NCBI GenBank assembly: GCA_947452455.1 | Contig: CANGBX010000001.1 | Location: forward strand, 1-64,000 | Reading direction: 5' to 3' | Origin: Beijerinckiaceae bacterium | GTDB taxonomy: Bacteria > Pseudomonadota > Alphaproteobacteria > Rhizobiales > Beijerinckiaceae | DNA: 64,000 nucleotides | In this document: piece by piece, positions 35,730 to 45,682 of the stretch | How the letters are laid out: each line of letters starts with the position of its first letter | Numbering within the stretch: position 1 is the first letter of the stretch | Made by a program: the position numbers and the translations under genes | Notes under the pieces: model-generated | What the model was told of the DNA's origin: nothing | Databases searched by the model: none | Seen by the model: only the letters and a program-made list of their open reading frames with translations

Positions 35730-37055
35730 TCAGATCACGCCTGCTAAATGGGCGAGCACGCCTGCCGCTGATGTGGCGGCCAGCACTTGCAGCATGCCTG
35801 CTTTCATCCGGAAGATGGCGTAAGCCGCACCTATACTGAGTGCGAGTGCGGCAGGATTGAGCGAGAGCAGCACAGGCGCATCAATGCCGTGCCAATTCAT
35901 CGTCTGCGCAAAGATGGTGTGAACCGCAAACCAAAGCGCGAGATTGAGAATGACGCCTACAACAGCGGCCGTGATGGCCGAGAGTGCGCCAGCAATCGCC
36001 TGATTGCCGCGCAGCCGCTCGATATGTGGCGCGCCCAAAAAGATCCACAAAAAGCACGGCGCGAATGTCACCCATGTGGCGAGCAAGCCGCCCAATGTTG
36101 CAGCGAGCAAGGGAGGCAAAGTGCCGGCATCCCGGAAAGCGCCCATAAAGCCCACAAATTGCAGCACCATGACCAACGGGCCCGGTGTCGTCTCGGCCAT
36201 GCCGAGTCCGTCGAGCATTTCGCCGGGCTTCAGCCAGTGGAAATTTTCAACCGCTTGCTGCGCGACATAGGCGAGCACCGCATAAGCACCACCAAATGTC
36301 ACAACCGCCATTTTGGAAAAGAAAACGGCGATTTGCGAAAAGACATTGTGCGGGCCAAGCGTGAGCAGAAGAGCGGCAACCGGAATAAGCCAAAGCAAAG
36401 CCGCCACAAAAGCCGCGCGTTGTGCGCCTTGGCGCATGGCGGGTGAAATGGCGCTGTCTTCCAGCGCGCTGGCTTGCGCAGTGCCGTGAGCGGAGCTCAC
36501 CAGAAAATCCGGAAGCCCGAGCGATGAGCCGATAAAGCCGATGAGACCGGCTGCCAGAATGACAAGCGGAAAAGGCGCATTGAAAATGAAAAGCGCGATA
36601 AAAGCGCTGACCGCCAAGCCCTTCATGACAAGGTTTTTCAGCGCGCGTTTGCCAACACGCACAACGGCTTCAATGACAATGGCCAAGACGGCGGCTTTCA
36701 GACCGAAGAAAAAAGCGGCGACAAAACCCACCGAGCCGAACAGAGCATAAATATAGCTCAGCGCCATAATGGCGATGATGCCCGGCAGGATGAACAACAG
36801 CCCGGCCACGAGGCCGCCGCGCACGCCATGCATCAGCCAGCCGATATAAGTGGCCAGCTGTTGCGCCTCGGGGCCTGGCAGCAACATGCAATAGTTCAGC
36901 GCATGCAGAAATCGCGCTTCGGAGAGCCAGCGCTTCTCATCGACAATAATGCGATGCATGACGGCGATCTGGCCAGCTGGCCCGCCAAAAGACAGGGCCG
37001 CAATGCGCAGCCAAACACGCAACGCCTCGCCGAATGAAATGCCGTGATTCTGCAT
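35730..37055 (-). CDS. chrA: Chromate transporter
   Basis: 441 residues, the two-domain long form of the CHR family. The N-half has LSFGGPAGQIAVMHR and CMLLPGPEAQQLATY; the C-half has TFGGAYAVLAYVAQQAVEN and AETTPGPLVMVLQFVGF. About ten membrane segments. CHR proteins export chromate from the cytoplasm, or take up sulfate-like anions in some bacteria. The stop is 25 bases from a family 1 repeat, and the gene is divergent from a pirin gene. Confidence 0.92.
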   Translation of the reverse strand: MQNHGISFGEALRVWLRIAALSFGGPAGQIAVMHRIIVDEKRWLSEARFLHALNYCMLLPGPEAQQLATYIGWLMHGVRGGLVAGLLFILPGIIAIMALSYIYALFGSVGFVAAFFFGLKAAVLAIVIEAVVRVGKRALKNLVMKGLAVSAFIALFIFNAPFPLVILAAGLIGFIGSSLGLPDFLVSSAHGTAQASALEDSAISPAMRQGAQRAAFVAALLWLIPVAALLLTLGPHNVFSQIAVFFSKMAVVTFGGAYAVLAYVAQQAVENFHWLKPGEMLDGLGMAETTPGPLVMVLQFVGFMGAFRDAGTLPPLLAATLGGLLATWVTFAPCFLWIFLGAPHIERLRGNQAIAGALSAITAAVVGVILNLALWFAVHTIFAQTMNWHGIDAPVLLSLNPAALALSIGAAYAIFRMKAGMLQVLAATSAAGVLAHLAGVI

Positions 37056-37193
37056 TGGCCTGTGCCTGTTTTATCGCTTGCTTGCGCGGCATAGAGACGG
37101 GCGCGCGGCCTGATGTCAATCTCACGCAGACCGGAGCTGACGCGCGTCGCGTGATGGGTTAGAATAAGAGATATCACAAAAGGATTTTTCGCT

Positions 37194-38069
37194 ATGGCTG
37201 CTCGTCCGCCCGTTGCCTTTTTGCCGTCACCGCCAGCCCATTGGGTAGGGGATGGGTTTCATGTGGTGCCGCTCTTTGCCGATCTGGCTTTTCGCGAAGA
37301 GGTGAGCCCTTTTTTGATGCTCGATTATGCAGCGCCTGTTGAATTTCCCCCGCGCGCAAAACCGCCGGGCGTGGGCGCGCATCCTCATCGCGGTTTTGAG
37401 ACCGTGACGATTGTCTATCATGGTGAAGTTGAACATCGCGACAGTGCGGGCCATTCCGGCACGATCGGGCCGGGTGATGTGCAATGGATGACGGCGGGCT
37501 CTGGTCTGCTGCATGAAGAATTTCATTCGCGTGAACAGACCAAGCGCGGCGGCCTTGTGTCGATGGCGCAGCTCTGGGTGAATTTGCCTGCAAAAGATAA
37601 GTCAGCACCGCCCGCCTATCAGACGATTTTGAATGCGCAGATTCCAGCCGTTGATCTGGGTGCGGGAAATCGCTTGCGTGTCATTGCTGGCGCTTATGGT
37701 GACGCTCAAGGACCGGCGCGCACATTTTCAGATTTGCATGTCTGGGATGTGGAGCTGAAAGCCGGGGCTGATGTGGTTTTGCCGATTGCCGCAGATGACA
37801 ATGTCATGGTCGCGCATTTTGCCGGCACTCTGCATGTCGAAAATCAAGATTTACCTGAGCCCGGCTTGCTCATGTTTGGCCCGCAGGGCGATGGCATTGC
37901 GCTTCAAGCCAAAAGCGATGTGAAGCTTTTGGTGCTTGCCGGAAAGCCGCTGGGCGAAACCATTTCTCACTACGGCCCCTTCGTCATGAATACGGAGGCC
38001 GAAATCAAACAAGCCATGGCAGATTTCCGTGCCGGCAAAATGGGAAGCCCGGACTATTTCGACGCTTAA
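37194..38069 (+). CDS. Pirin-family protein
   Basis: 291 residues, bicupin. The metal-binding N-terminal motif is GAHPHRGFETVTIV, with the second His pair in SGLLHEEFHS, as in quercetinase-type pirins. The C-terminal cupin (LHVWDVELKAGADVVLPI) follows. Function of bacterial pirins varies (dioxygenase or regulator). AAAGGA is upstream of the ATG. The stop TAA is shared with the convergent regulator gene through TTAA. Confidence 0.88.
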   Translation: MAARPPVAFLPSPPAHWVGDGFHVVPLFADLAFREEVSPFLMLDYAAPVEFPPRAKPPGVGAHPHRGFETVTIVYHGEVEHRDSAGHSGTIGPGDVQWMTAGSGLLHEEFHSREQTKRGGLVSMAQLWVNLPAKDKSAPPAYQTILNAQIPAVDLGAGNRLRVIAGAYGDAQGPARTFSDLHVWDVELKAGADVVLPIAADDNVMVAHFAGTLHVENQDLPEPGLLMFGPQGDGIALQAKSDVKLLVLAGKPLGETISHYGPFVMNTEAEIKQAMADFRAGKMGSPDYFDA

Positions 38070-38944
38070 GGCGCGTAACGGAGCGTGCCCGCTTTGTTGA
38101 CATCATAGCCGGTGAGTTCTCCAGCGCGTTTGGTAAAGCGCGGATCACGCAGCAGAGTGAACAAGGCCTGCATGGGCGGGCGGAAAAAATCCGCCTGTCG
38201 CATCAGCAGATCGAAATGCTCAAATTGCAGTGGCACAAAATCAAGCCGCGCGGCTTTGGCCGCTGAACGTGTGGCAATGCCGCAATCGGCTTGGCCACTC
38301 GCCACAGCATTGGCGAGATCTGGCCCCGTCAGGCATGGCGGCAGAAGGCGATTGAGGCCCGCTGCAGAAGGGCCGATCCGCTGCAACAGCACATCGAGCA
38401 ACATTTGCGCGCCAGCGCCTTTTTGGCGCACCGCCATGCTGGCTTTTTTCGCCAGCACATCTTCAAGCGACAAAATGTTTTTCGGATTACCCTGCGCCAC
38501 GAGCAAGCCTTGCTCGCGCTTGGCGAAAGCCACCAGCACGCCATCATGCAGACCCGCGAGCCGTGTCACCGCGCGCGGATTGGCATCGTCCACATCAGCG
38601 GCGTGATAATGAATGGCGGCGGCCAGCACCTCTCCGCGCAAAAGCCGCGCGACACCGGCTTCCGAGCCTTCCGGCAGGCTGGCAAGCCCCGAGCTTGATT
38701 CGCGCAAAGCCCATTCGAGCAGGGCATCCTGCGAGCCGCCGACAATCGGCGGGGCGGGGCGCGCCTGCATGCCGACGGGTGTGGCGAGGCCGGACAGAAC
38801 CCAGCGGTCAAGCTCATGACGGGGAAAGAGCCATTTGCCCGTGACTTTGGAGCAGGGGATCGCGCCCTCGGCGACAAGCTCATAGAGCTTGCGCTCTTTG
38901 AGGCGCAGATAATCGGCGGCTTCGGCAGTGGTCAGCAAATCCAT
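38066..38944 (-). CDS. Helix-turn-helix regulator with a molybdate-type PBP sensor domain
   Basis: 292 residues from ATG 38944; a frame extension to 39019 would overlap the tup promoter. Residues 1-55 are an excisionase/MerR-like helix-turn-helix (TTAEAADYLRLKERKLYELV, then GKWLFPRHELDRWV). The rest resembles the COG1910 periplasmic-binding-like domain (MAVRQKGAGAQMLLDVLLQR; VASGQADCGIATRSAAKAAR). Such proteins sense molybdate, tungstate or cofactor and regulate adjacent genes. Divergent from tupB, so autoregulation and control of tungstate uptake are plausible. The MoeA fusion at 42243 carries a related domain. Confidence 0.85.
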   Translation of the reverse strand: MDLLTTAEAADYLRLKERKLYELVAEGAIPCSKVTGKWLFPRHELDRWVLSGLATPVGMQARPAPPIVGGSQDALLEWALRESSSGLASLPEGSEAGVARLLRGEVLAAAIHYHAADVDDANPRAVTRLAGLHDGVLVAFAKREQGLLVAQGNPKNILSLEDVLAKKASMAVRQKGAGAQMLLDVLLQRIGPSAAGLNRLLPPCLTGPDLANAVASGQADCGIATRSAAKAARLDFVPLQFEHFDLLMRQADFFRPPMQALFTLLRDPRFTKRAGELTGYDVNKAGTLRYAP

Positions 38945-38984
38945 GCCTGCATTTTTATGCGCTGAAGTGCAGGAATTCAAGAGT

Positions 38985-39013
38985 TTGACTTTTCGCGGAA
39001 TAAAAACCCTATC
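38985..39013 (+). promoter_or_regulatory. Promoter candidate for tupBCA
   Basis: TTGACT (38985-38990), a 17-base spacer, then CCTATC (39008-39013). The predicted start would lie around 39020, close to the ribosome site AGGAG (39021-39025). An inverted repeat CCTGCA/TGCAGG at 38946-38973 lies nearer the divergent regulator gene and may be its operator. Confidence 0.45.
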
Positions 39014-39031
39014 TGGCATCAGGAGATGCTG

Positions 39032-39724
39032 ATGAATGAAGGGTCTAGCGCCCTTGTGCTCGTTTTATCGGGCGATCCGGCGCTTTATGCCATTGTCCGC
39101 TTGTCACTGGTTGTCAGCCTGAGCGCTGTCGGCCTGGCGGCACTCGTCGGCCTGCCGTTGGGCGGGCTGATCGCGCTCACACGTTTTCCGGGCCGAGCGG
39201 GTGTGATTGTCCTGCTCAATGCCTTTATGGGCCTGCCCCCTGTGGTGGTGGGTCTCGCAGTGTTTCTCTTGCTCTCTCGCTCGGGGCCGCTGGGCTCATG
39301 GGGCTTGCTGTTCACGCCGACCGCCATGGTGATCGCGCAAGCCGTGCTGATCACGCCGATCATTGCAGCACTGACGCGCCAGACCGTGGAAGATGATTGG
39401 AGCGAAGTTCGCGACGAGCTCAATGCCATGGGCGTGGGGCCGTTGCAGCGGCTGATGACATTGCTCTATGACGCGCGCATTGCGTTGGTCACTGTTTTGC
39501 TCGCGGGCTTTGGCCGTGCGGCCGCAGAAGTCGGCGCAGTGATGATAGTGGGTGGCAACATCAACGGCTTTACGCGTGTGATGACGACAGCCATTGCGCT
39601 GGAAACATCGAAAGGTGATCTGCCGCTGGCCATGGGGCTTGGCCTCATTCTCATCGCCATTGTCTTTGCCATCAATGCAAGCGCATGGGCCTTGCGGCTT
39701 TATGCAGAAAGGCGGATCGGATGA
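39032..39724 (+). CDS. tupB: Tungstate ABC transporter, permease
   Basis: 230 residues from ATG 39032, six bases after AGGAG; the frame also starts at 39026, too close to that site. About six membrane segments and the inner-membrane component motif EVRDELNAMGVGPLQRLMTL, with GRAAAEVGAVMIVGGNI in the cytoplasmic loop. Named tupB from the hallmark TupA partner downstream; a molybdate or mixed specificity is possible. It overlaps the next gene by ATGA. Confidence 0.88.
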   Translation: MNEGSSALVLVLSGDPALYAIVRLSLVVSLSAVGLAALVGLPLGGLIALTRFPGRAGVIVLLNAFMGLPPVVVGLAVFLLLSRSGPLGSWGLLFTPTAMVIAQAVLITPIIAALTRQTVEDDWSEVRDELNAMGVGPLQRLMTLLYDARIALVTVLLAGFGRAAAEVGAVMIVGGNINGFTRVMTTAIALETSKGDLPLAMGLGLILIAIVFAINASAWALRLYAERRIG

Positions 39725-40437
39725 GCGATCTGCCGGTCACACTCACCAAAGTCTCTTATGTGGTCGGCGAGACGTCGATCTTGCGTGATGTCGATCTTGT
39801 CGTGCGCACAGGCGCGCCGACTTTTGTTGTCGGGCCGAATGGTTCTGGAAAATCGACGCTTTTGCGCCTCGTCATGGGATTGATCACGCCAACAGCGGGC
39901 GCGATTGAATGGGCGGGGGCGCGTGATCCTGCGCCGCGCCGACGCGCCATGGTGTTTCAACATCCAGTGATGCTGCGCCGCTCGGTAGCGGGCAATCTGC
40001 TTTATGCGCTTGAACAAGCGGGCGTCGAGAAAAGCCTGCGCGACAGGCGTTGCAGCGAGCTTCTGCAGAAGGTCGGCCTGTCCGATCTGGCTGATCGTCC
40101 TGCGCGGCGCCTGTCGGGAGGCGAGCGCCAAAAGCTTGCCTTTGCGCGCGCACTGGCGCGTTCACCCGAATTGCTCATTCTCGATGAGCCGACAGCCAGT
40201 CTTGATCCATCTGCAACATTGGCGCTGGAGCGTCTCATCGCGCAGGCAGCCGCAGAGGGCATTAAAATCCTCATGGCCTCGCATGATCTTGGCCAAATGC
40301 GTCGCTTGGCGGGCGATGTGGTGTTTCTGCATCGTGGACGAATTCTGGAATCAGCGTCTGCGAAAGATTTCTTTGAGCAACCTGTCAGCGCGCAGGCATC
40401 TGCCTTTTTGCGCAGTGACCTTATTTTGGAGGACTGA
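39721..40437 (+). CDS. tupC: Tungstate ABC transporter, ATP-binding protein
   Basis: 238 residues from the ATG overlapping tupB. Walker A VGPNGSGKSTLL near 37-48, signature LSGGERQKLAFARAL, Walker B LLILDEPTASLDPS. Energises import of tungstate with TupB. Four bases separate the stop (40437) from the tupA start. The frame also extends upstream into tupB but that part is not credible. Confidence 0.9.
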   Translation: MSDLPVTLTKVSYVVGETSILRDVDLVVRTGAPTFVVGPNGSGKSTLLRLVMGLITPTAGAIEWAGARDPAPRRRAMVFQHPVMLRRSVAGNLLYALEQAGVEKSLRDRRCSELLQKVGLSDLADRPARRLSGGERQKLAFARALARSPELLILDEPTASLDPSATLALERLIAQAAAEGIKILMASHDLGQMRRLAGDVVFLHRGRILESASAKDFFEQPVSAQASAFLRSDLILED

Positions 40438-40440
40438 ACG

Positions 40441-41250
40441 ATGCGACTTCTCTTTTCTGCTCTGACCATTGCCTGCCTGACTTTTGGCGCGCAGGCGCAA
40501 GACAAAATCATCACCATTGCCTCGACCACATCGACGCAGGATTCTGGGCTTTTCAATCATCTCCTTCCAGCCTTCAAAGCCAAAACCGGCATTGATGTGA
40601 AGGTGATTGCGCAAGGCACAGGCCAAGCGCTCGACACAGCGCGGCGCGGCGATGCGGATGTTGTGTTCGTTCACGCCAAATCAGCAGAAGAAAAGTTCCT
40701 CGCCGAAGGCTTTGGCGTGAAGCGTTTTGATGTCATGTATAATGACTTTGTGTTGGTTGGCGCAGCCGCTGATCCCGCGGGCCTGAAAGGCTCGAAAGAT
40801 ATTGTCGCCTCACTGAAAACCATTCAGGCAAAAGCTGCCCCCTTTGTCTCGCGTGGTGACAAGTCCGGCACGCATGTGGCCGAGCTCGATTTGTGGAAAG
40901 CGGCGGGCCTCGATCCGGCAGGCAGCAAGGCTGATTGGTACAAGGAGCTCGGCCAAGGCATGGGCGCGTCGCTCAACACGGCCAAAGCCATGGGCGCTTA
41001 TCTTCTCTCCGATCGCGCCACGTGGATTTCCTTCAAGGGCAAGGATGGCCTCGCCATTGTGGTGGAAGGCGACACCAAGCTTTTCAATCAATATGGCGTG
41101 ATGCTGGTCAACCCCGCCAAGCACCCGCATGTGAAGGCAGATCTCGGTCAGGCCTTTGTTGAATATGTCATCTCGGCCGAGGGCCAGAAGGTGATTGCTG
41201 ATTACAAGATTGAAGGCCAGCAGCTGTTCTTTCCCAACGCGGCCAAGTGA
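40441..41250 (+). CDS. tupA: Tungstate-binding periplasmic protein
   Basis: 269 residues, signal peptide ending FGAQAQD. The motif TTSTQDSGLFNHLLPAF near 28-44 is typical of TupA, and RRGDADVVFVHAKSAEEKF follows. TupA proteins bind tungstate very tightly and discriminate against molybdate, which suggests the cofactor here carries W, although this is inference from family. Last gene of tupBCA; the MoeA-like gene follows 15 bp later in the same direction. Confidence 0.9.
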   Translation: MRLLFSALTIACLTFGAQAQDKIITIASTTSTQDSGLFNHLLPAFKAKTGIDVKVIAQGTGQALDTARRGDADVVFVHAKSAEEKFLAEGFGVKRFDVMYNDFVLVGAAADPAGLKGSKDIVASLKTIQAKAAPFVSRGDKSGTHVAELDLWKAAGLDPAGSKADWYKELGQGMGASLNTAKAMGAYLLSDRATWISFKGKDGLAIVVEGDTKLFNQYGVMLVNPAKHPHVKADLGQAFVEYVISAEGQKVIADYKIEGQQLFFPNAAK

Positions 41251-41265
41251 GTTACACCCAAGGGC

Positions 41266-42246
41266 ATGAGTGCCCTTCGCCCTTATTCTGATGCTCTTGA
41301 AAGCCTGCTCGCGCGGCTTGTGCCCGTGCGCGCGCAAGCCTGCGCACTCGCGCAAGCCGTCGGGCACGTTGCGGCAGAAGATGTGATTGCGCCGCAGCCT
41401 GTGCCTGCAAGCGCCATTGCTCTGCGTGATGGCTATGAAATGCAGGCGCAGGTGATTGCAGGCGCCTCTTCTTATGCGCCTGTTGTGCTAACGCACACGC
41501 CACGCTTTGTGGCCGCCGGTGAGGCTTTGTCGCCTGATGGTGATTGCGTGGTGGAAGCCAGCGGTCTTGATCTCGATAGTCCTTTGCCACAGGCTTTGGT
41601 GGAAAGTTTTCCGGGCGAAAACATCCGCCGTGCGGGCGAAGATTTTGCGCAAGGTGCTATTCTGGTGCGTGCCGGCGCGATCATCTCATCGCAACAGGCT
41701 TTGCTGATGTCGCAGGCTTGTGTGCAGCAGATTGGCGTGCGCGCGCCCGTTGTCGATCTGCGTGGTGATGACACATTACTCGCCGCCTTTATGCGCGATC
41801 AGCTGAAACTAGCGGGCGCCAAATTGGAAGGCGCGCCGGATCTGGTGATCGTACTGGGTGCCAAGTCCGGTAAGCAGCGTCTCGCATTGGAGCCGGGCGC
41901 TGATCTTTCCTTTGGGGAAGAGCAGGGCGTGCCCGCGATCTATGTGCCTGCGCGCATCGATCATGTTTTTGCTGCTCTTTATGGTTTTGTGCGTCCCGCT
42001 TTGGCGCATCTGTCAGGCGCGCAAGAAGCCGAGGCGCGCCTGCCTCTGGCGCAGAAAATTGCCAGCCGTGTCGGCGTCGCCGAATTTGCATTGCTGGAAG
42101 CACGCGACGGGCAATTTCATCTGCGTGCTTTGGGTGATCTGCCCTTGCAATCGCTGGCGAGCGCCACACATGTCAGTCTCATTGCGGCTTTGAGTGAAGG
42201 CCATGCCGCGGGCGATATGATGTCTGCTGTTCCGGTTCGCACATGA
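41266..42246 (+). CDS. Truncated MoeA-like protein
   Basis: 326 residues. The N-half matches MoeA domains 1-2 (QAVGHVAAEDVIAPQPVPAS; GEDFAQGAILVRAGAIISSQ), but the molybdopterin/molybdate-binding motifs GGxSxG and LPGxP are missing. The C-half (GAKSGKQRLALEPGADLSFG) is divergent. Length is well below full MoeA (about 400). It probably has a structural or regulatory role. It overlaps the full MoeA fusion downstream by ATGA, so the two are co-translated and may form a mixed complex. Confidence 0.7.
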   Translation: MSALRPYSDALESLLARLVPVRAQACALAQAVGHVAAEDVIAPQPVPASAIALRDGYEMQAQVIAGASSYAPVVLTHTPRFVAAGEALSPDGDCVVEASGLDLDSPLPQALVESFPGENIRRAGEDFAQGAILVRAGAIISSQQALLMSQACVQQIGVRAPVVDLRGDDTLLAAFMRDQLKLAGAKLEGAPDLVIVLGAKSGKQRLALEPGADLSFGEEQGVPAIYVPARIDHVFAALYGFVRPALAHLSGAQEAEARLPLAQKIASRVGVAEFALLEARDGQFHLRALGDLPLQSLASATHVSLIAALSEGHAAGDMMSAVPVRT

Positions 42247-44204
42247 CGAAGAAACCCGATGCCAGTCTGGCGCAGGACCAGTTCCTGTCCATTCTCTCTC
42301 GCGAAGAGGCGCTGACGCGTTTTGATGCGGCTTTGTTTCCGCGCGTTGCTATGACAGAGCGTGTGGCTTTGGCTGAGGCGCTCGGGCGTGCCTTGGCGCA
42401 AGATGTGTGCGCGCCGATTGATGTGCCCCCGTTTGATCGCTCGAATGTCGATGGCTTTGCCCTGCGTGCGGCTGATCTTGCGCAAGCTTCCGAAACATCT
42501 CCTGTGCGCCTTGCGCTGAATGATGAAGTGATTGCCTGCGGCACAGCACCCAGGTTCGCTGTCACGCCGATGACAGCAACGCCCATTGCGACAGGCGGCC
42601 CCGTGCCGCGTGGTGCTGATGCGATTATCATGATCGAGCAAACGCAACCCGCGGCTGGCGCCATTGATGTGCGCCGCGCGGTGAGTGCGGGGCAATTCAT
42701 TTCTTCCGCTGGCACGGATATGGCGCGCGGTGAAACGGTGCTGCGTGCTGGCATTGTGATTGGTGCGCGCGAGATCGGCATGCTGGCGGCTTGTGGCATT
42801 GCCGAGATCGATGTGATGCGTATTCCGCGTGTGGCCATTCTCTCAACCGGCGATGAATTGGTGCAGCCCGGTGGCGTGTTGAAGCCCGCACAGATTTTCG
42901 ACACCAACGGCCCGATTGTAGCTGCGGCTGTGCGCGAAAATGGCGGCATGCCTATTTTCTTAGGCCATGTGGCAGATGATGAGGCAGCCCTCGAAAAAGC
43001 CATGCGCGATGCGCTGGCTAGGCATGACATGCTGATTTTGTCGGGTGGAACATCCAAAGGTGCGGGCGATTATACGCATCGCATTCTTTCCCGCCTTGGC
43101 CAGATTATCGCTCATGGCGTTGCGCTGAAGCCTGGAAAACCTTTGTGTCTGGCGGTTTGTGATGGCAAGCCCGTCGTCATTTTGCCGGGCTTTCCGACAT
43201 CGGCCATGTTCACCTTCCACGATATGATCGTGCCCTCGTTGCGCCGCATGGCGGGTTTGCCGCCGCGCAAAGATGCGAAAGTCGAGGCGCGCGTGCCGGT
43301 GCGCATTGCTTCCGAATTGGGGCGCGCCGAATTTGTTATGGTCGCGCTCGTTGAAGGCGCGGACGGGCTGCTCGCCTATCCCACAGGCAAAGGGTCTGGC
43401 GCGATTACGAGCTTCGCGCAGGCCGATGGTTTCTTGCGCATTGATGCGCTGGCAGACCATATGGCGGCGGGGACATCCACCGAAGTCACTTTGTTCACGC
43501 CGCATCTGCGCGTGCCAGATCTTACCATCATCGGCTCGCATTGCACGGGGCTTGATGTCGCCATTGCGCCTGTGGCGCAATCAGGATTTGCCACACGCAT
43601 CATTGCCGTGGGCTCGCTCGGTGGATTGGCAGCAGCCAAGCGCGGCGAATGTGACATTGCACCCATCCATCTCTTCGATGACAAGAGCGAGACCTATAAC
43701 AAGCCTTTCCTCAGCGAAGGTTTGGAGCTTGTCGAAGGCTGGCGGCGCATGCAGGGCATTGTCTTTCGCAAAGATGATACACGTTTCGCGGGGCTTGATG
43801 CGCGTGCCGCTGTCGGCAAGGCGCTGGCTGATCCGCATTGCCTGATGGTCAATCGCAATCAGGGTGCGGGCACGCGCATTTTGCTCGACCGTTTGCTTGA
43901 TGGGGTGAAGCCCGAGGGTTATTGGAACCAGCCGAAGTCACACAATGCCGTTGCAGCCGCTGTCGCGCAGGGCCGCGCCGATTGGGGCATGACGATTGCA
44001 CCTGTGGCGGAGGCTTACGGTCTGGCTTTTCTACCCTTTGCGCAAGAGCATTATGATCTGGCGCTCGTCACCGCGCGCAAGGATAAGCCTGCCGTGCAGG
44101 CGCTTTTGGCATCATTGAACTCGGAAGAAACGCGCGAGGCGCTCAAGGCCGCCGGCTTCACTCCAGCTCCGTCATTGCTTCGCTTCGTTCGCAATGACGA
44201 CTAG
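42243..44204 (+). CDS. MoeA fused to a periplasmic-binding-like sensor domain
   Basis: 653 residues. Residues 20-415 form MoeA (metal insertase of molybdopterin cofactor synthesis): [13 protein letters not shown] (63-75), the metal-transfer motif [14 protein letters not shown] (267-280) and [14 protein letters not shown] (314-327). Residues 425-645 match the COG1910 PBP-like domain ([35 protein letters not shown]). The fusion suggests metal-dependent control of cofactor assembly. It sits after tupBCA. The last residues [10 protein letters not shown] are encoded within a family 1 repeat. Confidence 0.88.
   Translation: MTKKPDASLAQDQFLSILSREEALTRFDAALFPRVAMTERVALAEALGRALAQDVCAPIDVPPFDRSNVDGFALRAADLAQASETSPVRLALNDEVIACGTAPRFAVTPMTATPIATGGPVPRGADAIIMIEQTQPAAGAIDVRRAVSAGQFISSAGTDMARGETVLRAGIVIGAREIGMLAACGIAEIDVMRIPRVAILSTGDELVQPGGVLKPAQIFDTNGPIVAAAVRENGGMPIFLGHVADDEAALEKAMRDALARHDMLILSGGTSKGAGDYTHRILSRLGQIIAHGVALKPGKPLCLAVCDGKPVVILPGFPTSAMFTFHDMIVPSLRRMAGLPPRKDAKVEARVPVRIASELGRAEFVMVALVEGADGLLAYPTGKGSGAITSFAQADGFLRIDALADHMAAGTSTEVTLFTPHLRVPDLTIIGSHCTGLDVAIAPVAQSGFATRIIAVGSLGGLAAAKRGECDIAPIHLFDDKSETYNKPFLSEGLELVEGWRRMQGIVFRKDDTRFAGLDARAAVGKALADPHCLMVNRNQGAGTRILLDRLLDGVKPEGYWNQPKSHNAVAAAVAQGRADWGMTIAPVAEAYGLAFLPFAQEHYDLALVTARKDKPAVQALLASLNSEETREALKAAGFTPAPSLLRFVRNDD
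44170..44199. repeat. Minimal family 1 palindrome, inside a coding 3' end
   Basis: CGTCATTGC, twelve bases, then GCAATGACG. It matches the arm of the 106-bp element at 35600. Here it supplies the last codons of the MoeA fusion and stops just before the convergent mobA end at 44201. Confidence 0.75.
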
Positions 44205-44815
44205 TCGTCGAGTGCGGCGAGGCGTTCGGCTTCTGCCAAATCATGTGGCGTATTGGCGTTAAAGAACGGATCGACGGGGCGCGTTGGCCAATCAACCGTT
44301 GCGAGCGCATGGCGCGCGGTCCAGCGGTCGATCTTGCGGCAATCTTCTTCGACCAAAGCTTTGCGTAAATCGTGACGCAGATTCACACTCCACAAGCCAA
44401 TAACCGGATGCGTTTGTCCGTCTGAGCGCGCCACGCAAAGTTTCGCATCCTCTTCGCGCCTAAGAGCATGAAAGCGCGCCACCAGATCGCGCGGCAGGAA
44501 AGGGCAATCAGCTGCTGCGCTCACCACCCATTGCGTTTCCGGCCGATGCTGCGCTGTCCAATCAAGGGCTGCAAGAATGCCGGCCAGAGGCCCTGCAAAA
44601 TCGGGCACATCATCGGGCACGACCGTCAGGCCAAAAGATGCAAAGCGCGCGGGATCGCCATTGGCATTGAGAATGAGGCCTGAGCATTGCGGCCCGACAC
44701 GATCAATCACGCGCTGCAAAATGGTGCGGCCTGCAATTTCGCGCATGGCTTTGTCGCCACCGCCCATACGTCGTGCGAGCCCGCCTGCGAGAATGACGCC
44801 GATTGTGTCAGTCAT
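44201..44815 (-). CDS. mobA: Molybdenum cofactor guanylyltransferase
   Basis: 204 residues from ATG 44815 (GGAGG at five bases; the ATG three bases earlier is an alternative). The nucleotidyltransferase loop is [17 protein letters not shown] at the N-terminus, followed by [20 protein letters not shown] and [14 protein letters not shown]. It attaches GMP to Mo/W-pterin to make the bis-MGD cofactor needed by formate dehydrogenase. Last gene of the leftward operon with fdhD, mrp and the iron-sulfur protein; its start overlaps fdhD. Confidence 0.9.
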   Translation of the reverse strand: MTDTIGVILAGGLARRMGGGDKAMREIAGRTILQRVIDRVGPQCSGLILNANGDPARFASFGLTVVPDDVPDFAGPLAGILAALDWTAQHRPETQWVVSAAADCPFLPRDLVARFHALRREEDAKLCVARSDGQTHPVIGLWSVNLRHDLRKALVEEDCRKIDRWTARHALATVDWPTRPVDPFFNANTPHDLAEAERLAALDD

Positions 44816-45677
44816 CATCGCCTCCCTTGCGGCGTGTGCGCATGCTCTCCTCTGCAACAAAGGCGAGATCCTGATCGAAGATGATGCGCTCTTGTCCGGC
44901 GAGTGCAATGAAACGCTTGCCCTTGGCGCGACCAATCAGTGTGAGCCCCACTTGGCGCGCCAGCTCAACGCCCCATGCTGTAAAGCCCGAGCGCGAGACA
45001 AGAATCGGAATCCCCATGCGCACGGTCTTGATAACCATTTCGGATGTCAGTCGCCCGGTCGTGTAGAAAATCTTATTGGCGGGATCGATCTTTTCGCGAA
45101 ACATCCAGCCCGCAATTTTATCGACTGCATTGTGTCGGCCGACATCTTCCATATAGCAAATGGGCTCGCCCTTTTCGCAGAGCACGCAGCCATGGATCGC
45201 GCCCGCTGTGAGATAGAGCGAAGGCGTTGTGTTGATTTTATGCGTGAGCTCATAGAGCCAGCTGGTGCGCAATTCCGCTTGCGGCAGATTTGCTCCCTCA
45301 ATCGATTCCATCAGATCGCCAAAGGCCGTGCCTTGCGCGCAGCCGGAGGTGAGGGTTTTCTTTTTCAGCTTCTGTTCAAAATTGGTGCCGCGTTCCGTGC
45401 GCACGACAACCACTTCGAGATCGTCGTCATATTCGACTTCGGTGACGACATCATCGGCTTTCAGCATATTCTGATTGAGCAGATAGCCGAGCGCCAGATA
45501 TTCGGGGTAATCATTGATCGTCATCATGGTGACGATTTCTTGCGCATTGAGATAGAGCGTCAGTGCACGCTCGACCGGCACACGGATGTCTACGCTGGCG
45601 CCCGTCTGGTCAATGCCCGTCACAGCTTCGGTAAGCCGCGGATTGTCAGGGTTGGGCAGAAGCAGCGCTTTTTTCAT
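44808..45677 (-). CDS. fdhD: Formate dehydrogenase accessory sulfurtransferase
   Basis: 289 residues from ATG 45677; a longer frame to 45737 runs into mrp. FdhD passes sulfur from a cysteine desulfurase to the cofactor of formate dehydrogenase. Core motifs seen: [20 protein letters not shown], the central cysteine loop TSGCAQGT (one Cys rather than the two of the E. coli CxxC), and [27 protein letters not shown] and [13 protein letters not shown] follow. Five bases separate it from mrp upstream. Confidence 0.9.
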   Translation of the reverse strand: MKKALLLPNPDNPRLTEAVTGIDQTGASVDIRVPVERALTLYLNAQEIVTMMTINDYPEYLALGYLLNQNMLKADDVVTEVEYDDDLEVVVVRTERGTNFEQKLKKKTLTSGCAQGTAFGDLMESIEGANLPQAELRTSWLYELTHKINTTPSLYLTAGAIHGCVLCEKGEPICYMEDVGRHNAVDKIAGWMFREKIDPANKIFYTTGRLTSEMVIKTVRMGIPILVSRSGFTAWGVELARQVGLTLIGRAKGKRFIALAGQERIIFDQDLAFVAEESMRTRRKGGDDD

Positions 45678-45682
45678 GCGCG

